Assembly: GCA_008360955.1 (NCBI GenBank)
Contig: LUCM01007702.1
Location: 187,784 to 251,783 of the forward strand
Direction: 5' to 3'
Source of the DNA: Fasciolopsis buskii
Lineage: Eukaryota > Platyhelminthes > Trematoda > Plagiorchiida > Fasciolidae
Length of the DNA: 64,000 nt
Part shown: positions 25,303-37,609 of the stretch, in pieces
Layout of the letters: the number at the start of each line of letters is the position of its first letter
How positions within the stretch are numbered: position 1 is the stretch's first letter
Position numbers and translations under genes: made by a program
Notes under the pieces: model-generated
Told to the model about the DNA's origin: nothing
What the model saw: the letters and a program-made list of their open reading frames with translations, nothing else
Database searches by the model: none

Positions 25303-25484
25303 ATCGACTGTCACAATTCTCGTACAGCCGCCAAAGCATGGCGGATGTGTGCTACTCCTGGAGCCGCGTGTCGATCAGTCCGGTTCCGGTGCGCTTTCAT
25401 CTTTCGTGTTTGCTCAGTCTGGATGGCCATTGACCGCCTGTCTGCCAGTTGGCCCCGTATACAACCATTATTCATCCGCACAAG
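25303..25484 (+). CDS. Candidate exon, plus strand, unknown product
   Basis: An excellent acceptor (TAATCTCTCTCCCTGCATGCAG) opens a frame reading TVTILVQPPKHGGCVLLLEP and later VFAQSGWPLTACLPVGPVYN, ending at a weaker donor (CACAAG|GTGCGC). The composition looks coding and the surrounding 25.3-26.1 kb is CpG-rich compared with its neighbours. A second plus frame is also open here, no partner exon could be phased to it, and no homology is recognised. It would be antisense to both known genes. Confidence 0.3.
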
Positions 25485-25573
25485 GTGCGCGCGCATACAC
25501 ATGCACACGCACACCAACAGACATTCGGTCGCCTATAGCTGAGGCGAAGACGTGTCAGCCAGCGAGAACTTAC

Positions 25574-25734
25574 CGCCAAGGCAAAGCCCTCGACTAGCTC
25601 GCTTGTGTACGGACTGTTTGAGTGCACGTCCACGGTCGTCTAAACGTCTGTCAGCTCCGCTCTGCGCATTAATTACACTCTCAGAGATGATCTGTGCTTG
25701 TCTTAGCATCGGTCCTACAAGGGCATACACGCTC
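25574..25734 (-). CDS. Candidate exon, minus strand (possible upstream Axin exon)
   Basis: Flanked by an acceptor ACATTTAG and a strong donor TGGCG|GTAAGT, only one of the three frames is open (53 codons). It reads LVGPMLRQAQIISESVINAQ, then a basic stretch RRLDDRGRALKQSVHKR. It lies on the correct strand and side to be a 5' Axin exon, and its length and basic residues could fit the end of an RGS domain, but the match is too weak to claim. Its one-base exit does not join directly to exon 22036-22447, so at least one further exon would be needed. Confidence 0.35.
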
Positions 25735-26149
25735 CTAAATGTGTACCCATATGCTACTACACATTCGTGAATCCTTCCCAGGGGAGTGGGAAAACGTCAC
25801 GCGAACCGGAAGTATCTGTACAGCACAATAGGACAGGGCTCCAAGGCAGACTGAAGGTAGACGCGGTTGCTCGGACGATAGACGGCAGTCTAGAGGTTAG
25901 GGATACCGTGAAGCTGTCAAGTTCGGGAGAGTGAGTGCCAATAAGATAAAAACGACCGCCGCTTTGATTTGCGTGCTCTCGTGCATGCAGACGAAGAGAG
26001 CGAGGCGGACGAACGCGTGCCGGAAGAAAGCTAAGGCTAGAGACGAGATGCAAACGGGAATCGAGTGCAAAATAGGTGACAACTTTCCTTACTGCGGTCA
26101 ACATGAGGAAGTAATGGGACAAAATAATATCAATTTTGAAACATGACTC

Positions 26150-29100
26150 TAACGGAGGTGGATGAGCTCATTGACCCTGTGCACACAACCTCAGTCGCTC
26201 GCTCGATTCATTGAAAATGATTAAACAACCGTCGCTGCACTGAGGCCGGAAGGTCTCCGGGATCAGCATGATGAGGACGCAACATTCAAATAAAATTCTA
26301 CAAGAACCGGTAAGGAGTGGGAGCAAACAATGACCCGTGAAAGTGCAGAGGAAATGTTTTTTTGGTTTCACCGTACACACCTTGGTGCTTTTTCGGCTTT
26401 TACATTAGGTTTTACGGTACACGGCATAGGGACCACATAATATTCGTGTTAGTAACTTCGACTATGAATCCTATATCTCCGCATATCTGGTTGAAGATGA
26501 ACCAACTGTACTGTTAAACAATCGATACGCGGGGCAAATGAACCAAATCATAAGGAACAAAAGACAGTTAGGGACTAGCTGGAAGAATCATCAAAAATTT
26601 AGATCGCTATACCCAGGATCATCCAATAATGGTGGAAAAACTAATATCTTTTTCATTTTTTTCTTCCACCTATCAATAAAACAAAGTAGGCGGTTAAGGG
26701 GAAACAGTAGGCTAATAAATGGAAGGAAGAACTGGGGACGACAGCAATCGAACCTATGACAGTGACATGAAAGAACCACGATGCTGACCATTGGAGAATT
26801 AAAGTATTCGGGTACCCATCGGATTGTGCATCAACACAAACGAATACAAGCGTGTATCACAGAATTGTCTGTGAGAAAACAAAGCGTTTTAGAAATGGTG
26901 AGATCAAAGTAGCCGATTGGAAGTACATGATGATGAAGCGTCACATGAGCACTTTAATTTAGAAGACGCTAAATGCACACAAACTCACAATCTAGCCAGA
27001 TGAAGCGTGCACTAATATGCAAGACGATTAGCTCCGTGTGTAAACAAAGCCCGATTTGTATGGTGTAGGCCGGTGAAGCCGAGTCAAAAGTGAAGGAGAC
27101 CGGAGCTAAATGCGAATCAAAGACCGGATTTGCAATCGTCAGCATTTAATGTACCACTACCGCCACTTACAATGATGTCACTATCACTATAGTCGCTTTT
27201 ATTACGATTCCGAAAAACATCGGTGGTGCGCCTTTGATCCGCCGGTTTATATGCACATATTGGAAAAACAAAACGACCTGGCTGGAAATGGTACCGGACC
27301 GAAACATGAATCGGTGAGAGACACATACATAAAAGACCTTAGTTAAATATTGCACTCGTGCAATGGCTGAAATGTTCGCGTCAATAAAAGTTTATCTGAT
27401 CACGAATTTTGCTGTGTGCGCGCATTTAGCTTGGATCCGCAGCCTCGCGCAAATCTAAAACAAGATGCGGAGTACAATCATCACAAAAACAGACATTATG
27501 TGTAGCGACTAATAACGATAGTTATGGGAGCGATGGGTGGCTTTCTATCTCATTCTTGCCTTTCTGTCGTCAAGTCCCTGTTTCTGAATACTGCACACCA
27601 AGCTGACTTCCGACTAACAAAACTGATGATAAATGGCATCGATCCGTATCAGAACGATCGTACATAGACATGTACACGCGGGTTCTAAGAGGGAACGAAT
27701 AAAGAAGGCCAAGTGAACAACCTTTTGCTGGATCGAATCAACGTTGGCGAACAAGAAAACCTTTAAGGCATCTCATTCCAAGCTCAGTAAAATTTCGAGC
27801 CACATTGTCAAGGCACGAGGGTAGATGCGACTTTCATTGTTTTGTGCATCGATGCAGTGGACTGCGTATTTCCCGTCATAGTTAGAGCCTGTTGTGCATG
27901 AAAAAATGGACAATCATGACCTTAAAACTTCAACTGGCAGAGCATCACATAAGGTCTCTACGGACCAGGTTTGATCATGATACACCGATAACAAATTGCC
28001 CACAACCACCAGTGATTGGTAAAGCTGATCTTTTTGGGGTGACAGGTGCTTATGCCCATTTGACTACCATCACTTTGCTCATATCACTTTAAATAATTTC
28101 GGTGTCAGATCAAAAGTACTTGGATTTGTGCCAAAAATAAAAATGAGTAAAAACATGTCACTCTTTCGAAAGATCCGGCAAACGCATATCTGCTTTGAAA
28201 TTGTAAGGTAATGTACAGGCAATTAGGATGCCCATGAAAGACCACGCTACATACCTATGGGGACGAGATTTTTAAAAAATAACCGGATAGCGGCTCTGAA
28301 TAGGTCTGACATAAATTCCGAAATAATGTAAGAAATCTTATGGTGTAGGGAAGCCTCGAAAAGACCCACAAGATCGATGGTGGTGGCTAGGTCAATTAGA
28401 GCAAGAACTCCAGAATGTTTACTGTAAGCCACAGAGTCGACTACTCCAATCTTTCAAAGCGACGGGGCAAAGACCAATTAGAGCTTTTAAAGCTTAGCGT
28501 ATTCGGGTAGATCAATAATCACTTCGAATGCAAAAATCTTAGTCTCGAATGTCAATACATCGAGGGGACTTTTCTACTAAATTTTATGTACTATTTCAAT
28601 TGTAAGATATAATGTTGTAAACTGACCACGGGGAAAGAAAACAATATCAGAAAAGTAAATGGAGATCCGCGGTATAAAGTGCACACTATAAGGATTTCGA
28701 AAATAGTTCCATCCGGTAGTGGCAAGATCTGGTCTAAGGTCCCAACTCCCCAATTTAATCGTTCATTTACGGATATAACGACCAACTAAAGGAGTGTTAG
28801 GTACGGAAATTCGGAAAGTGATCACTAAGACGACAGAACGTGTGTAACTATTCGTGGGATTTTTGAGTGTTGGTATGCGTTACAGTCGTACATCAACAAG
28901 ATGAATGTGATTAACTACATGCTTTCAAAGCGGCCAAGGGTACGATGGAAGCTCAAAAGCGGGGATGAGTGTCATGGTGAATTTCCTGTTAAAAATCGGG
29001 CAAAAAAACAACTTGTGATGATCTGTGCATGTGTGTGCATAAGGGTGAGCGGACGAGGACCGGATGGGATTGCGGCAAGGGCATACGAATCATTTGGTCT

Positions 29101-29999
29101 GTTCGAGAAGGCAAACCTACAATAGGACGAAGATAAGGTTAACTGGAGAAAAACGCAACCGCCACTGCCGCCGCGATGCCGACAACCGCCGCATGATAGT
29201 GGCGGTTCAGCTTACTTAAATGGTTATTTGTGTGTTTGCAAATCGTGTTTACGACCGGTGTTTGGGCTCCGTCGCTCTCGCTTGTGCGCTTGGGAATTAC
29301 GGCGGTTAGATCAAAAGAGGACGAGTACATGCAAACAAACATTAACACCACCACCGTTATTAGGGAAACAGTAATTTCCGTTGGAACAAAGCCGACATGA
29401 CTGCCGCTTCTTTCACCAAGTCAATCCCCCACCCGTATTGCCGGTTCATCAGTAGAAGAGAGTGGTTTGCGCTCGCTACTTATCTCTGAAGTTCTTGACG
29501 TTTGGCTTTCTGTCGAACCAGTGCGCTCGTGTGCGCGTGTAAACAGTAGCCCCGTCCAGTGACAAAAGCGAAATGTCGGCGAAGGTGAATAATCTAGGAC
29601 AGCCGCAACACAAAGGCTGGTATGGCGCTAGCGTGCATAAACACACGACAATGCATAAGTGCACGTGCGCAAAAAGCGCGTAAGGATATGATTGAGGCGG
29701 CTTGAGATGAAAGCGACTGAACGCACGCCGGACCGTAGACAAATAACTGAAAGAATGAATTCCAATACGTTGATTTAGCCGTTTCAAACTAAATGGCGAG
29801 AGAAACGAGACCGAGATAAGACAGTGCCTGAGTAAGCTAACAGAAAGCGCAAAGAGGGAGATAAATCGACCGAGATGCGTCAAAAATATGCTTGAGTTGT
29901 TGCTCGATGCACATGGTTTCAGTTAGATAGCACAAAAGGATATCTAATTAGGAGCTGAACAAGTTTTCAAATAATGATACAAAACGGCTCAAGTACCTG
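26150..29999. other. Intergenic or intronic region without recognised gene
   Basis: Apart from the candidate exon at 27171-27281, frames are short and without domains. The minus frame at 28247-28432 vaguely resembles decayed reverse transcriptase. The stretch from about 29000 to 29900 has more CpG than its surroundings and could include a promoter, but no motif is decisive. The boundary between CPSF1 and Axin should lie in or near this interval. Confidence 0.5.
27171..27281 (-). CDS. Candidate exon, minus strand, unknown
   Basis: Acceptor GGTACCATTTCCAG and donor ATCATT|GTAAGT enclose 37 whole codons in phase 0-0. The translation reads PGRFVFPICAYKPADQRR and ends KSDYSDSDII. The acidic Ser/Asp end is reminiscent of a CK2-type linker but not diagnostic. 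It could belong to the 5' part of Axin, the 3' part of CPSF1, or be chance. Confidence 0.3.
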
Positions 30000-30031
30000 A
30001 TATAAGTGGATACAGGAACTATGCATGAATA

Positions 30032-30313
30032 ATGCCAATCCACAAGCTCGAATTCTTTCATGACCTGAAAGCACTAGAATTACCCGAAACTCGTAAATGG
30101 ATGCAAGAAACAAAAAGTACGAAATTGTATGAACCAGATATCACGACTTTCGAACGAGACTCGAAAAGTAGCCGGATTGTAAAAGTTAGTGAACTTGGCT
30201 ACCCAAATCGACTTGCATTGGCGAAATTCCGGCTTGCTACTTACGAGACGGTAAGCGCAGCGAACCAACCCGAAACGACTGCTCAAAACCCTCGGTTCTA
30301 TGTTCTTACCTAG
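30032..30313 (+). CDS. Open reading frame or exon of unknown function
   Basis: A 93-codon frame starting at ATG with a charged, coding-like composition (KLEFFHDLKALELPETRKWM and later SSRIVKVSELGYPNRLALAK). A donor-like ACGAGACG|GTAAGC lies inside it at about 30249, so it may be an exon that ends there. No family is recognised. No acceptor, partner exon or promoter was identified; it may be chance or part of a repeat. Confidence 0.3.
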   Translation: MPIHKLEFFHDLKALELPETRKWMQETKSTKLYEPDITTFERDSKSSRIVKVSELGYPNRLALAKFRLATYETVSAANQPETTAQNPRFYVLT

Positions 30314-30989
30314 TCACTTATGTCAATCGACCACTGCAGGTTTTTAAACTGACCACAGTCAGATCAAAATTTTGACATGGTAACGAGCAACTCAGGTAAT
30401 CATTCGCATATCGATCAACGACGTAATTTTCTTCCAAAACTGCACTAATCACCACGGTGAGGAATCGATTCCGATCAAGCTGCAAAATGGATTAAGGAAT
30501 GATGAAAACTGCTATACCTAAACATTAACCTAAGTCTCCAGCTTTTCGTCCACTCTCAGCTGAGCTGCACTATTTTTATTTTCTTATCTCCTTTAATAAT
30601 AAATTAATAATGTACGTGAATCGATCGGCAATGATCGAGCGAATAAGATATTGGCGATTAGAGGTCAGCGTCCAGAGTCAGAGTCCTTCAATAGCCGATC
30701 ACCTCCACCACTCGGTTGCCCTTCCAGAGCTGCGGCCACTCGCAAACATATGGTACATTTGTCGTGACATAAAACAAAAAAGTATAAATAGTAGACAATT
30801 CCAAGAAAGGGATTTAAGCTTAATGATTGTAAGCTGACCACGACAGGTTAGAGTATTTAAACCTATAATTTTCATTCTCAAACAGCAAGATGCAGACCAC
30901 CTGACCGTTACGAAGTTCTAATTCATTATTTACTTAATATTTTTACGACATCCTTGAAGTAAAACTGCAATGAAAGCAAAACATTCTAT

Positions 30990-31530
30990 GGCCACTATCA
31001 TCACTACGATCACGTTCAGCATTAAACAGCAAGATAAGCCCCACTGACCACTGCCTTTTCCCCAAGGTTACATATGTCTATAAAGCGAATGAAAATCCAA
31101 GGGGGATTAAAGTGCGGACCTACACGGGAGAGAAAAGATCAGATGCTGCTGTAGCCAACATACGAAATACAGCCCAACTGCACAAACGCACACTTCCAAT
31201 CATTCTGATTCGATAAAAAATAAGAACACGATTGCCACTGCTCATGGTTGCCTGCCATATCCTTCAGTGTATCTGACCAGCTAGTTGACGAATCTTTTGG
31301 ACTCCAACAACCAGATGTGAGAAGCCCAATTTACTAGGTTCACTGCACATTTTCTCATTCCACGTTGCCACGTCACCTACTGACCTCCCTAAGGCTTTTT
31401 CACTCTGTGGGGGAGCGCAAAATAGGGCACGATGTAATCGACGAGTGTTCGCCATACGCAATACAAGACCCAAACAACGTAGTCTACTAAACTTCATACG
31501 TTGAGATCTGTCACAAGAAGACTACATTTT
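30990..31530 (-). mobile_element. RTE-like LINE 3' fragment
   Basis: A minus-strand fragment encoding the end of the reverse-transcriptase ORF (LGLVLRMANTRRLHRALFCA) followed by its short 3' UTR and a tail whose RC reads GCTGAACGTGATCGTAGTGATGAT. It matches the 3' ends of the copies at 34330, 34660, 37020 and 38820. Confidence 0.8.
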
Positions 31531-32159
31531 GACCTGGCATGAGGGCTTGAGCATCACTACAACCCAAAGATCCATACAGAATGGCTTATCTCAAGTCAAA
31601 GATCCAATCACGCCAGGAAGGTCAATGAGTAAGGGACTAACGAAGTACTCTCCTGGTCCTCCAAGTCCGTGGTTGATCTGAGTTAGCAGCTCAGCCGCAA
31701 AAACCAGTGGAAGGATAACTGACCCAAGTAGAAGGGTTTCCACTCAGCCACAGGTTCTTGCTAGAACCACGGGTTTTCGATGAAAACCGTAATAGTTCGT
31801 TTGCTTAGTGGCTGGAAACAAAAATGGTACCCCTTCATCAATCTCTACGAGTTACACGCCTACAAATAATTCCATACTGCATCGTTCGCCGCGCAGGATA
31901 ATCAGGACTGCGTTGCCCATTGCATCGAGAGGGGTGGAGATGGCTGGTGATAAGTATGCTACTGCCCAGAATGGTCTCTTTTATTCAACCTGTCTCTTCT
32001 GTCTAAAACCGAATCTGTTTTCCCCATCTGCCTACCCAGTTTCGCCACTGATCACACACCCGATACTCGCAACGGTTCATTGCCAACTAGTGCAATAAGT
32101 GGGTTTCAGTCTCCCAGCCCATATTTCCTCGAGCCTAGTAATCCCATGAAATTCAAATT

Positions 32160-34335
32160 TTTCAATGTTCACACTGCGAACCGGTGTGTTTAGCTCATAC
32201 AGTGGACCCACTAGACTGGCCGGCGAACGTTTGTCTGATTTCGCTATTCCCAAAAATTATCAACAGAAACTATCAGAAGAACGAAGAACTCCAACAAGCA
32301 GCAATGTTTACGAACAGTGCGATCAAATCAAGCCGATGATGCATTTTTCAGCAGATTTTACCTGTAGTCCTTCCTAGGTGTACCTTTCATGAAAGGCACT
32401 GGATCTCGCAAGGGTCACTGTGTGGTCTTAATGGAGCAAAAACACAGCTGCCAAACTGCGGAATGAATAAGATGCGTCGACAGTTGCAGCGTCAGTTGAC
32501 CATAAGCCTTAAGAAAGACTTTGAGAACTGGTGCGTTAACGTAGCCGAAGGGATGGAGGAAGCGACCGCTCCAAGTAATAGTCAAGGGCTGTTTAGGCTT
32601 ATACGTGACACCGGGGGACAGTGAACTTTGCTTAGTGAAGTGGTGTGCGATAGGAATGGAGAGCTCATCCATGGTAAACAACAAGAGCTGGACCGCTGGG
32701 CAGAACACTTCAAGGGAGGTGTCTGTGCACCAACCAATGGAATCTAAAGTGGAGTCAAATATTCGACCTCTGAAGAGAGGAAAAGCACCCGGTCCCGACC
32801 AACTGCACCCAAGTCACCTCAAATTGTGTGGAGAAGCTCTGGTGAAATAATTTACTTCCTTGTTTCGTGATATTTAAAACAAAGAACGTATCCCGTTATC
32901 GTGGGGTGAGTCACTGATTTTACCCATCTTCAAGAAGGGCATACGAAGTGACTGCAGCAATCAGCGTAGGATTAGTTTAGTTACGTTAGTTACTAAGATC
33001 TTCGCTTCGATATTGCTGCGCCCATTGACACCAACTCGCGAGATTAATATCCGCGAACAGCAGACTGGATTTCATCCAGGTCGAGATTGCATCGACTAGA
33101 TATTCACTCGCCGGCACTTACTAGAAACGCGTCACACATCTCCGCCCTACGATCATAGTATCTCTCCACCTGCAAGGTGCGTTTGACTCAGTGGATCGGA
33201 CAGCCTTATTCAGTACTCTCCACTGGAAGGGTATACCAACGAAGTTCGTGAACCTGCTGCGAGCATTGTACTCGCACACCTATGGTCGCGTGAGGGTATA
33301 CGGCGAAGTATCACTTCATGTCGAAACGATCAGCGAGGCGACTATCCACACGTGGTCCCGTCTCTCCATCTCTGTTCAGCTTCGTCGTGGACGAATGATA
33401 TAGAAACTGCTTAGGAGGTCTCCGGGCTGAAGTGCAGTCAACTGAGAGAAAATGTACAATTTTCGAATCGGCGGACAGTCGACAACGTGCAACGGAGATA
33501 GATTAACTGGTGAGGCTGCGTGTCAAACGACGATAGCATGGCAGTGGGGTAAATACCGTATGCGATGGCTCGAGCGCTTACGCTGGACCGAAATACAAGT
33601 GGCGTCGGGCTGATTATTATCGCTGAAGTTGAGAGTCGTGTGTACTGTTGCCGCAGGTGGGCTCAGTATTTTGTACGTTGCTGAGACATAGAGTATGCGT
33701 GTGGAGATGTTCGTTTGGTTGAGGTTTTGCGCCACTCGATGTCCACGTAGTATGGACTAGGATTGTGGGTGTTCTGTTAAGTAATCGTGGAGATGAGGAA
33801 TCCGGTACTAAGTGCCAATTCTGAGTAGTACCTTGTTTACGGCGTATGAAAACTCATGAAACTACGCTGGTTTGGATCATGCGTTGCGTATGGGCGAAAC
33901 ATTCGTCTATTTTGGTTCATACCACAGAGTTAGAAAGAAGTCAATGGAGGTCAACACGACGACGTGAAAACGTGAATGAGAAAAGGTACAGGCGAACTTA
34001 GGTGAAGTAGTGTCTACGCTTCGTGGTTGAAGTCGGAAGGACCACGTCAACTAGGCTGGCTGGAGACACGGAAGAAATATGGCAGTGAGTATGGCAACAG
34101 TGGACGATCATTTCCTCATCGAATCAGAATGATTGAAAGAGTGCCGTTCGTCAGTTAGACTGTGTCACAGTGTGTTGGCTACAGCAGCATCTGATCTTTT
34201 CTCTCCTGTGTATCCATCCTCGTTTCCCAGCTTGGATATTTCACCCGTTTTATAGACATTTAACCTTGGGGAGAAGTAAGCCGGTCAGTGGACTTGCTTG
34301 CTGCTTGACGCTGAACGATGATGACGATTATGATT
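32160..34335 (+). mobile_element. RTE-like LINE, longest copy in the window
   Basis: Plus-strand degraded ORF with recognisable pieces in order: [30 protein letters not shown] (linker before the reverse transcriptase), palm-type sequence around 33190 (DRTALFSTLHWKGIPTKFVN) and a corrupted C-terminal segment near 33830-33960. It ends in the family's 3' tail GCTGAACGATGATGACGATTATGAT. Stops and frameshifts are frequent. The 5' limit is not determined; similarity to the reverse of 11343-11740 begins near here. Confidence 0.8.
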
Positions 34336-34654
34336 TGACTAACCTCGTGACCCAATACTGTATGCCTTACTTCTGCGTCACTAATAAAACTTCCCCATCA
34401 TGTTCTAGCAACACTACGAGGACAACGGCGATCAAAAACCGGAAGTCTTCACATGTATGTCCGCAGTAGCCATGTCCAGTAGCCGAAACAAACACACACA
34501 GAAATTATGTGTTATGCATAACGATTTTGGAGAATTAAGAGAGATCATAGCGATATTACGAAATCCTCAAATAGCTCAGCATTGATAAGGCCGACTATAT
34601 AGAGGAGAAATTTAATTCAATCCATGACCGACTGGTGAGACAAATAGATTGGAT

Positions 34655-36040
34655 AAATATTCATCATCATCGTTCAGCGTTAAGCAGCAAAGCAAAGCCT
34701 TCACTGACCGTTGCCTTGCCCCAGGTTACACGTTTATATTAAAAAGAGTGAAATACTCCAACGGGAACAGGGAGTGACCTACAAGACGAGAAAAAAGATA
34801 TGTTGCCTGCAGCAACACAGCCTAACTGTACAAACGCACGTGTTTTCAATCATTTGATTCGTAAGAAATGACAGCCACGATCCGCCACTGTTCACGTGTC
34901 CTGCCATATCCTTCAGTGCCTCCAGCCAAGCAAAGTCTTTTCGGACCCAACACAAAGACGTGAGGACACCTTACTTTTACTAACTTCGCGTATCATTTTT
35001 CATTCCACGTTGTCCCGTCATCTGTTGAACTTCATATGGCTTTTTCCATTCCTTGGGAAAAACACAAAATAGGGCACGATAGGAAAGACGAGTGTCCGCC
35101 ATACGCAACAGGTGACCCAACCAGCGTGGTCTACTAAGTTCCATACGCTGAAAAAAGGTGTTCAGAGAGCCGGCACCTAGTACCAGGTTCCTAACCTCCA
35201 CATTACTCATCTGGTCACTATCCAATTCTAGCCATGCTATGCAGACATCGATGGTCAAAAACCTCTAGCGATGAACTCCTTTCACACGCATACTCCACGT
35301 CTCGCAACCGCACAAACAGAACTGAGCGGCACTTGCGGAACAGTAACAACGGCCGTTTTCCAACTTCAGATTAAATATCAGGCAGATTTCACAAGTGTTT
35401 CAGTTTAGCTTAAGCTGCTCGAGCCTGTCGATACAGCGGTGGTTTACCTCCAATCCCGAGTACCAATCCGTCGGACACGTAGCTACCAAGATAAGTGAAA
35501 CTGTCCTCTCTCGTTAGTTCCTTTCCATCCAGTATCAAGTTCGGCGCTGCTGTCGTCCAGTACTGTAAAGCACCTTGCACTTTGAAGGTGCCAAAGCATA
35601 TGCCGAACGAGCAACCGATCTGCGACAACTATCTGTGCGCGTTGTGCCATGGTTCGCAGACTCGACAGGCCACACGACGTCGTCTGCGTTATCTAGGTTC
35701 GTCATACTTCGCCTCACTTTTCGAGTTCCACTCCTAAATCCCGGAGACCTCTAAAGGCATCTTCCATCACCTCGTCCTGTTTGATTTTTATTTTTTTTAC
35801 GAAGTTGAACAAGATGCGAGAGATGGGCACACCCTTGTCGACACCATCAGTCGTTTCGAATGAACTTGACAGTTCCCCCTTATACCCTGCATCGCGACCA
35901 TAGGGTATGCGATACAATGCCTCGCAAACAGGTTCACAAACTTCGTTTGGCATACCGCTCCATTGAGAGTACTGGAATAATGCTTGTACCGATCCACTGA
36001 TCGAACGCACCTTCCAAATCAGAAAGACAATCGATCGTAG
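34655..36040 (-). mobile_element. RTE-like LINE, minus copy
   Basis: The tail at 34661 (RC of ATCATCATCGTTCAGCG) leads into C-terminal coding (RPRWLGHLLRMADTRLSYRA), then the fingers/palm side (FTYLGSYVSDG, GELSSSFETTDGVDKGVP). It is 5' truncated near 36040, where it meets the plus copy head to head. Confidence 0.8.
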
Positions 36041-36049
36041 GAGGCATGC

Positions 36050-37022
36050 GCATTGCGACGTTCAGTACGGCCGAAGAGTGAATATTTGGTCGATGCAAAC
36101 CTCGACTGGTCGAAATCTCGCCTGTTGTTCCGGACANNNNNNNNNNTGGACCGTTTCACCTACCTTGGTAGCTGCGTGTCTAACGATGGTAGATCGGGAT
36201 TGGAGATAAGTATGCGTACATCCAAGGCTCGGGCAGCTTACGCTGGACTAAAGCACTTGTGGCGTCGGCCTGATATTGCACTGAAGTTGAAAGGTCGTGT
36301 GTACTGTGCTGCAGTGCGTTCAGTTCTGTTGTACGGCTGCGAGACATAGAGTATGCGTGTGGGCAATGTTTGTCGGTTAGGGGTTTTCGACCACCGATGT
36401 TTGCGTAGTATGGCTAGGATTGGATACAGCAACCGGGTGAGTAATATTGAGGTTAGGATTCTGGTATTGGGTGCCACTTCTGAAAATAGCTTGTTTCAGT
36501 GTATGAAACTTAATAGACTACGCTGGTTGGGTCACGTGTTGCGTATGGCGAACACTCGTCTACCATACCGTGCCCTACTTTGGATTCCTCCCAAGGAATG
36601 GAAGAAGCCATGTGGAGGCCAACAGATGACGTGGCAATGTGGAATGAGAAAATGTACAGCAAACTTAGGTAAGGTAGGTGTCTCACGTCTTCGTCTTCGT
36701 GGTTGGGGTCCGAAAGACTCGTTAACTAGCGGGCTGGAGACACTGAAGGATATGACAGTGAATCGTGAACGGTGGCGATTGTGTTGTCATTTTCTAACGA
36801 ACCAGAAGATTGAAAGAGTGCGTTTGTGCAGTTAGACTGTGTTCGGTATGTTGGCTACAGCAGCGTCTTATCTTTTCCCATCTGTGTAAGCCCACCCCCT
36901 GCTCCCCTTGGATATTCACTCTTTCTATAGATATATGTAAGCTTGGGGAAAAGGCCGCGTCCAGTGAGGCTTGCCTTGCTGTTTAACGCTGAACGATGAT
37001 AGTCACGATGATGATGACGCTG
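36050..37022 (+). mobile_element. RTE-like LINE, plus copy with best preserved C-terminus
   Basis: Contains [39 protein letters not shown] and, in the 160-codon frame at 36353-36835, [40 protein letters not shown] and LETLKDMTVNRERWRLCC. This is the connection/C-terminal region of an RTE-like reverse transcriptase. A TAG after GCET separates the two frames. The tail ends in GATGATGATGACG. A ten-base N gap lies at 36137-36146. Confidence 0.85.
36137..36146. other. Assembly gap (10 N)
   Basis: A short, fixed-size gap inside a LINE copy near the head-to-head junction of two copies, a likely misjoin point. Confidence 0.99.
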
Positions 37023-37365
37023 GTATGCATCTACATGAAGAGACCGGCGTGACTAAAAAATAGAAAGAATTGGGTTGGGCTGGTTGATCCTCGAATAAGG
37101 TCAATAATCAAGCAAGGTGAATATTTTCAGGACTTAGTGACAAAATGCAAGTGTCATTTTCCCATGTCGACTGTATTCCTCAGTGTGGAGTTAAAAATTC
37201 AACCAAGGGATAATTAATACACAATATGAGGAGACCAGAATGAAAACAAAATATGTCCAGAACCGAACGGGTTCCGAAATCAAGAGAGCTCCGTTTTCCG
37301 CCATTGAAAATCGTTTGAGAAAGATGGAATTTTCAAAGCTCAATGAAAAGTAAACGCATGCATAC

Positions 37366-37609
37366 CCAGAAATCCGAGACGTCGGCCGTCCACAAAGAAG
37401 TTGGCCGCGAACACCTCACGGGGGATACTATCTCTACTGACAACCGATAGCACTCGTAAATCGGACTGAAACCGCAGCAGTTGGATAGACTTGAGGACAT
37501 CAGCCGCCAAAACCAGATTTTTTACGCAGAGCAGACTGTGTATATACAGTTCGGAGTCAACAAACGCCACGCCCACAAGTTCCCCGTTTTTTAGTGTCCA
37601 TATATACAC
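37366..37609 (-). CDS. CPSF1: CPSF1 exon i (last exon located)
   Basis: Acceptor TCTGTCTCACATTAAG and donor TTCTGG|GTATGC. It reads [38 protein letters not shown] and DGRRLGFL, matching human IFLWSLRASELTGMAFIDT, KNFILAADVMKSISLLRY and NAQLGFL. The one-base exit predicts a following exon that starts within the V of VSDRD, which was not found downstream. Confidence 0.95.

Noticed and set aside
28591..28785. Minus frame with TLDQILPLPDG as a CPSF1 C-terminal exon
   Set aside because: It faintly recalls the TLDGG..LLP motif, but the following KTYRRLLMLQ-type sequence is absent and splice sites do not fit.
29476..29883. 135-codon minus frame as a gene
   Set aside because: Cys/Leu/Phe-rich composition typical of antisense or non-coding frames, with no domain and no splice support.
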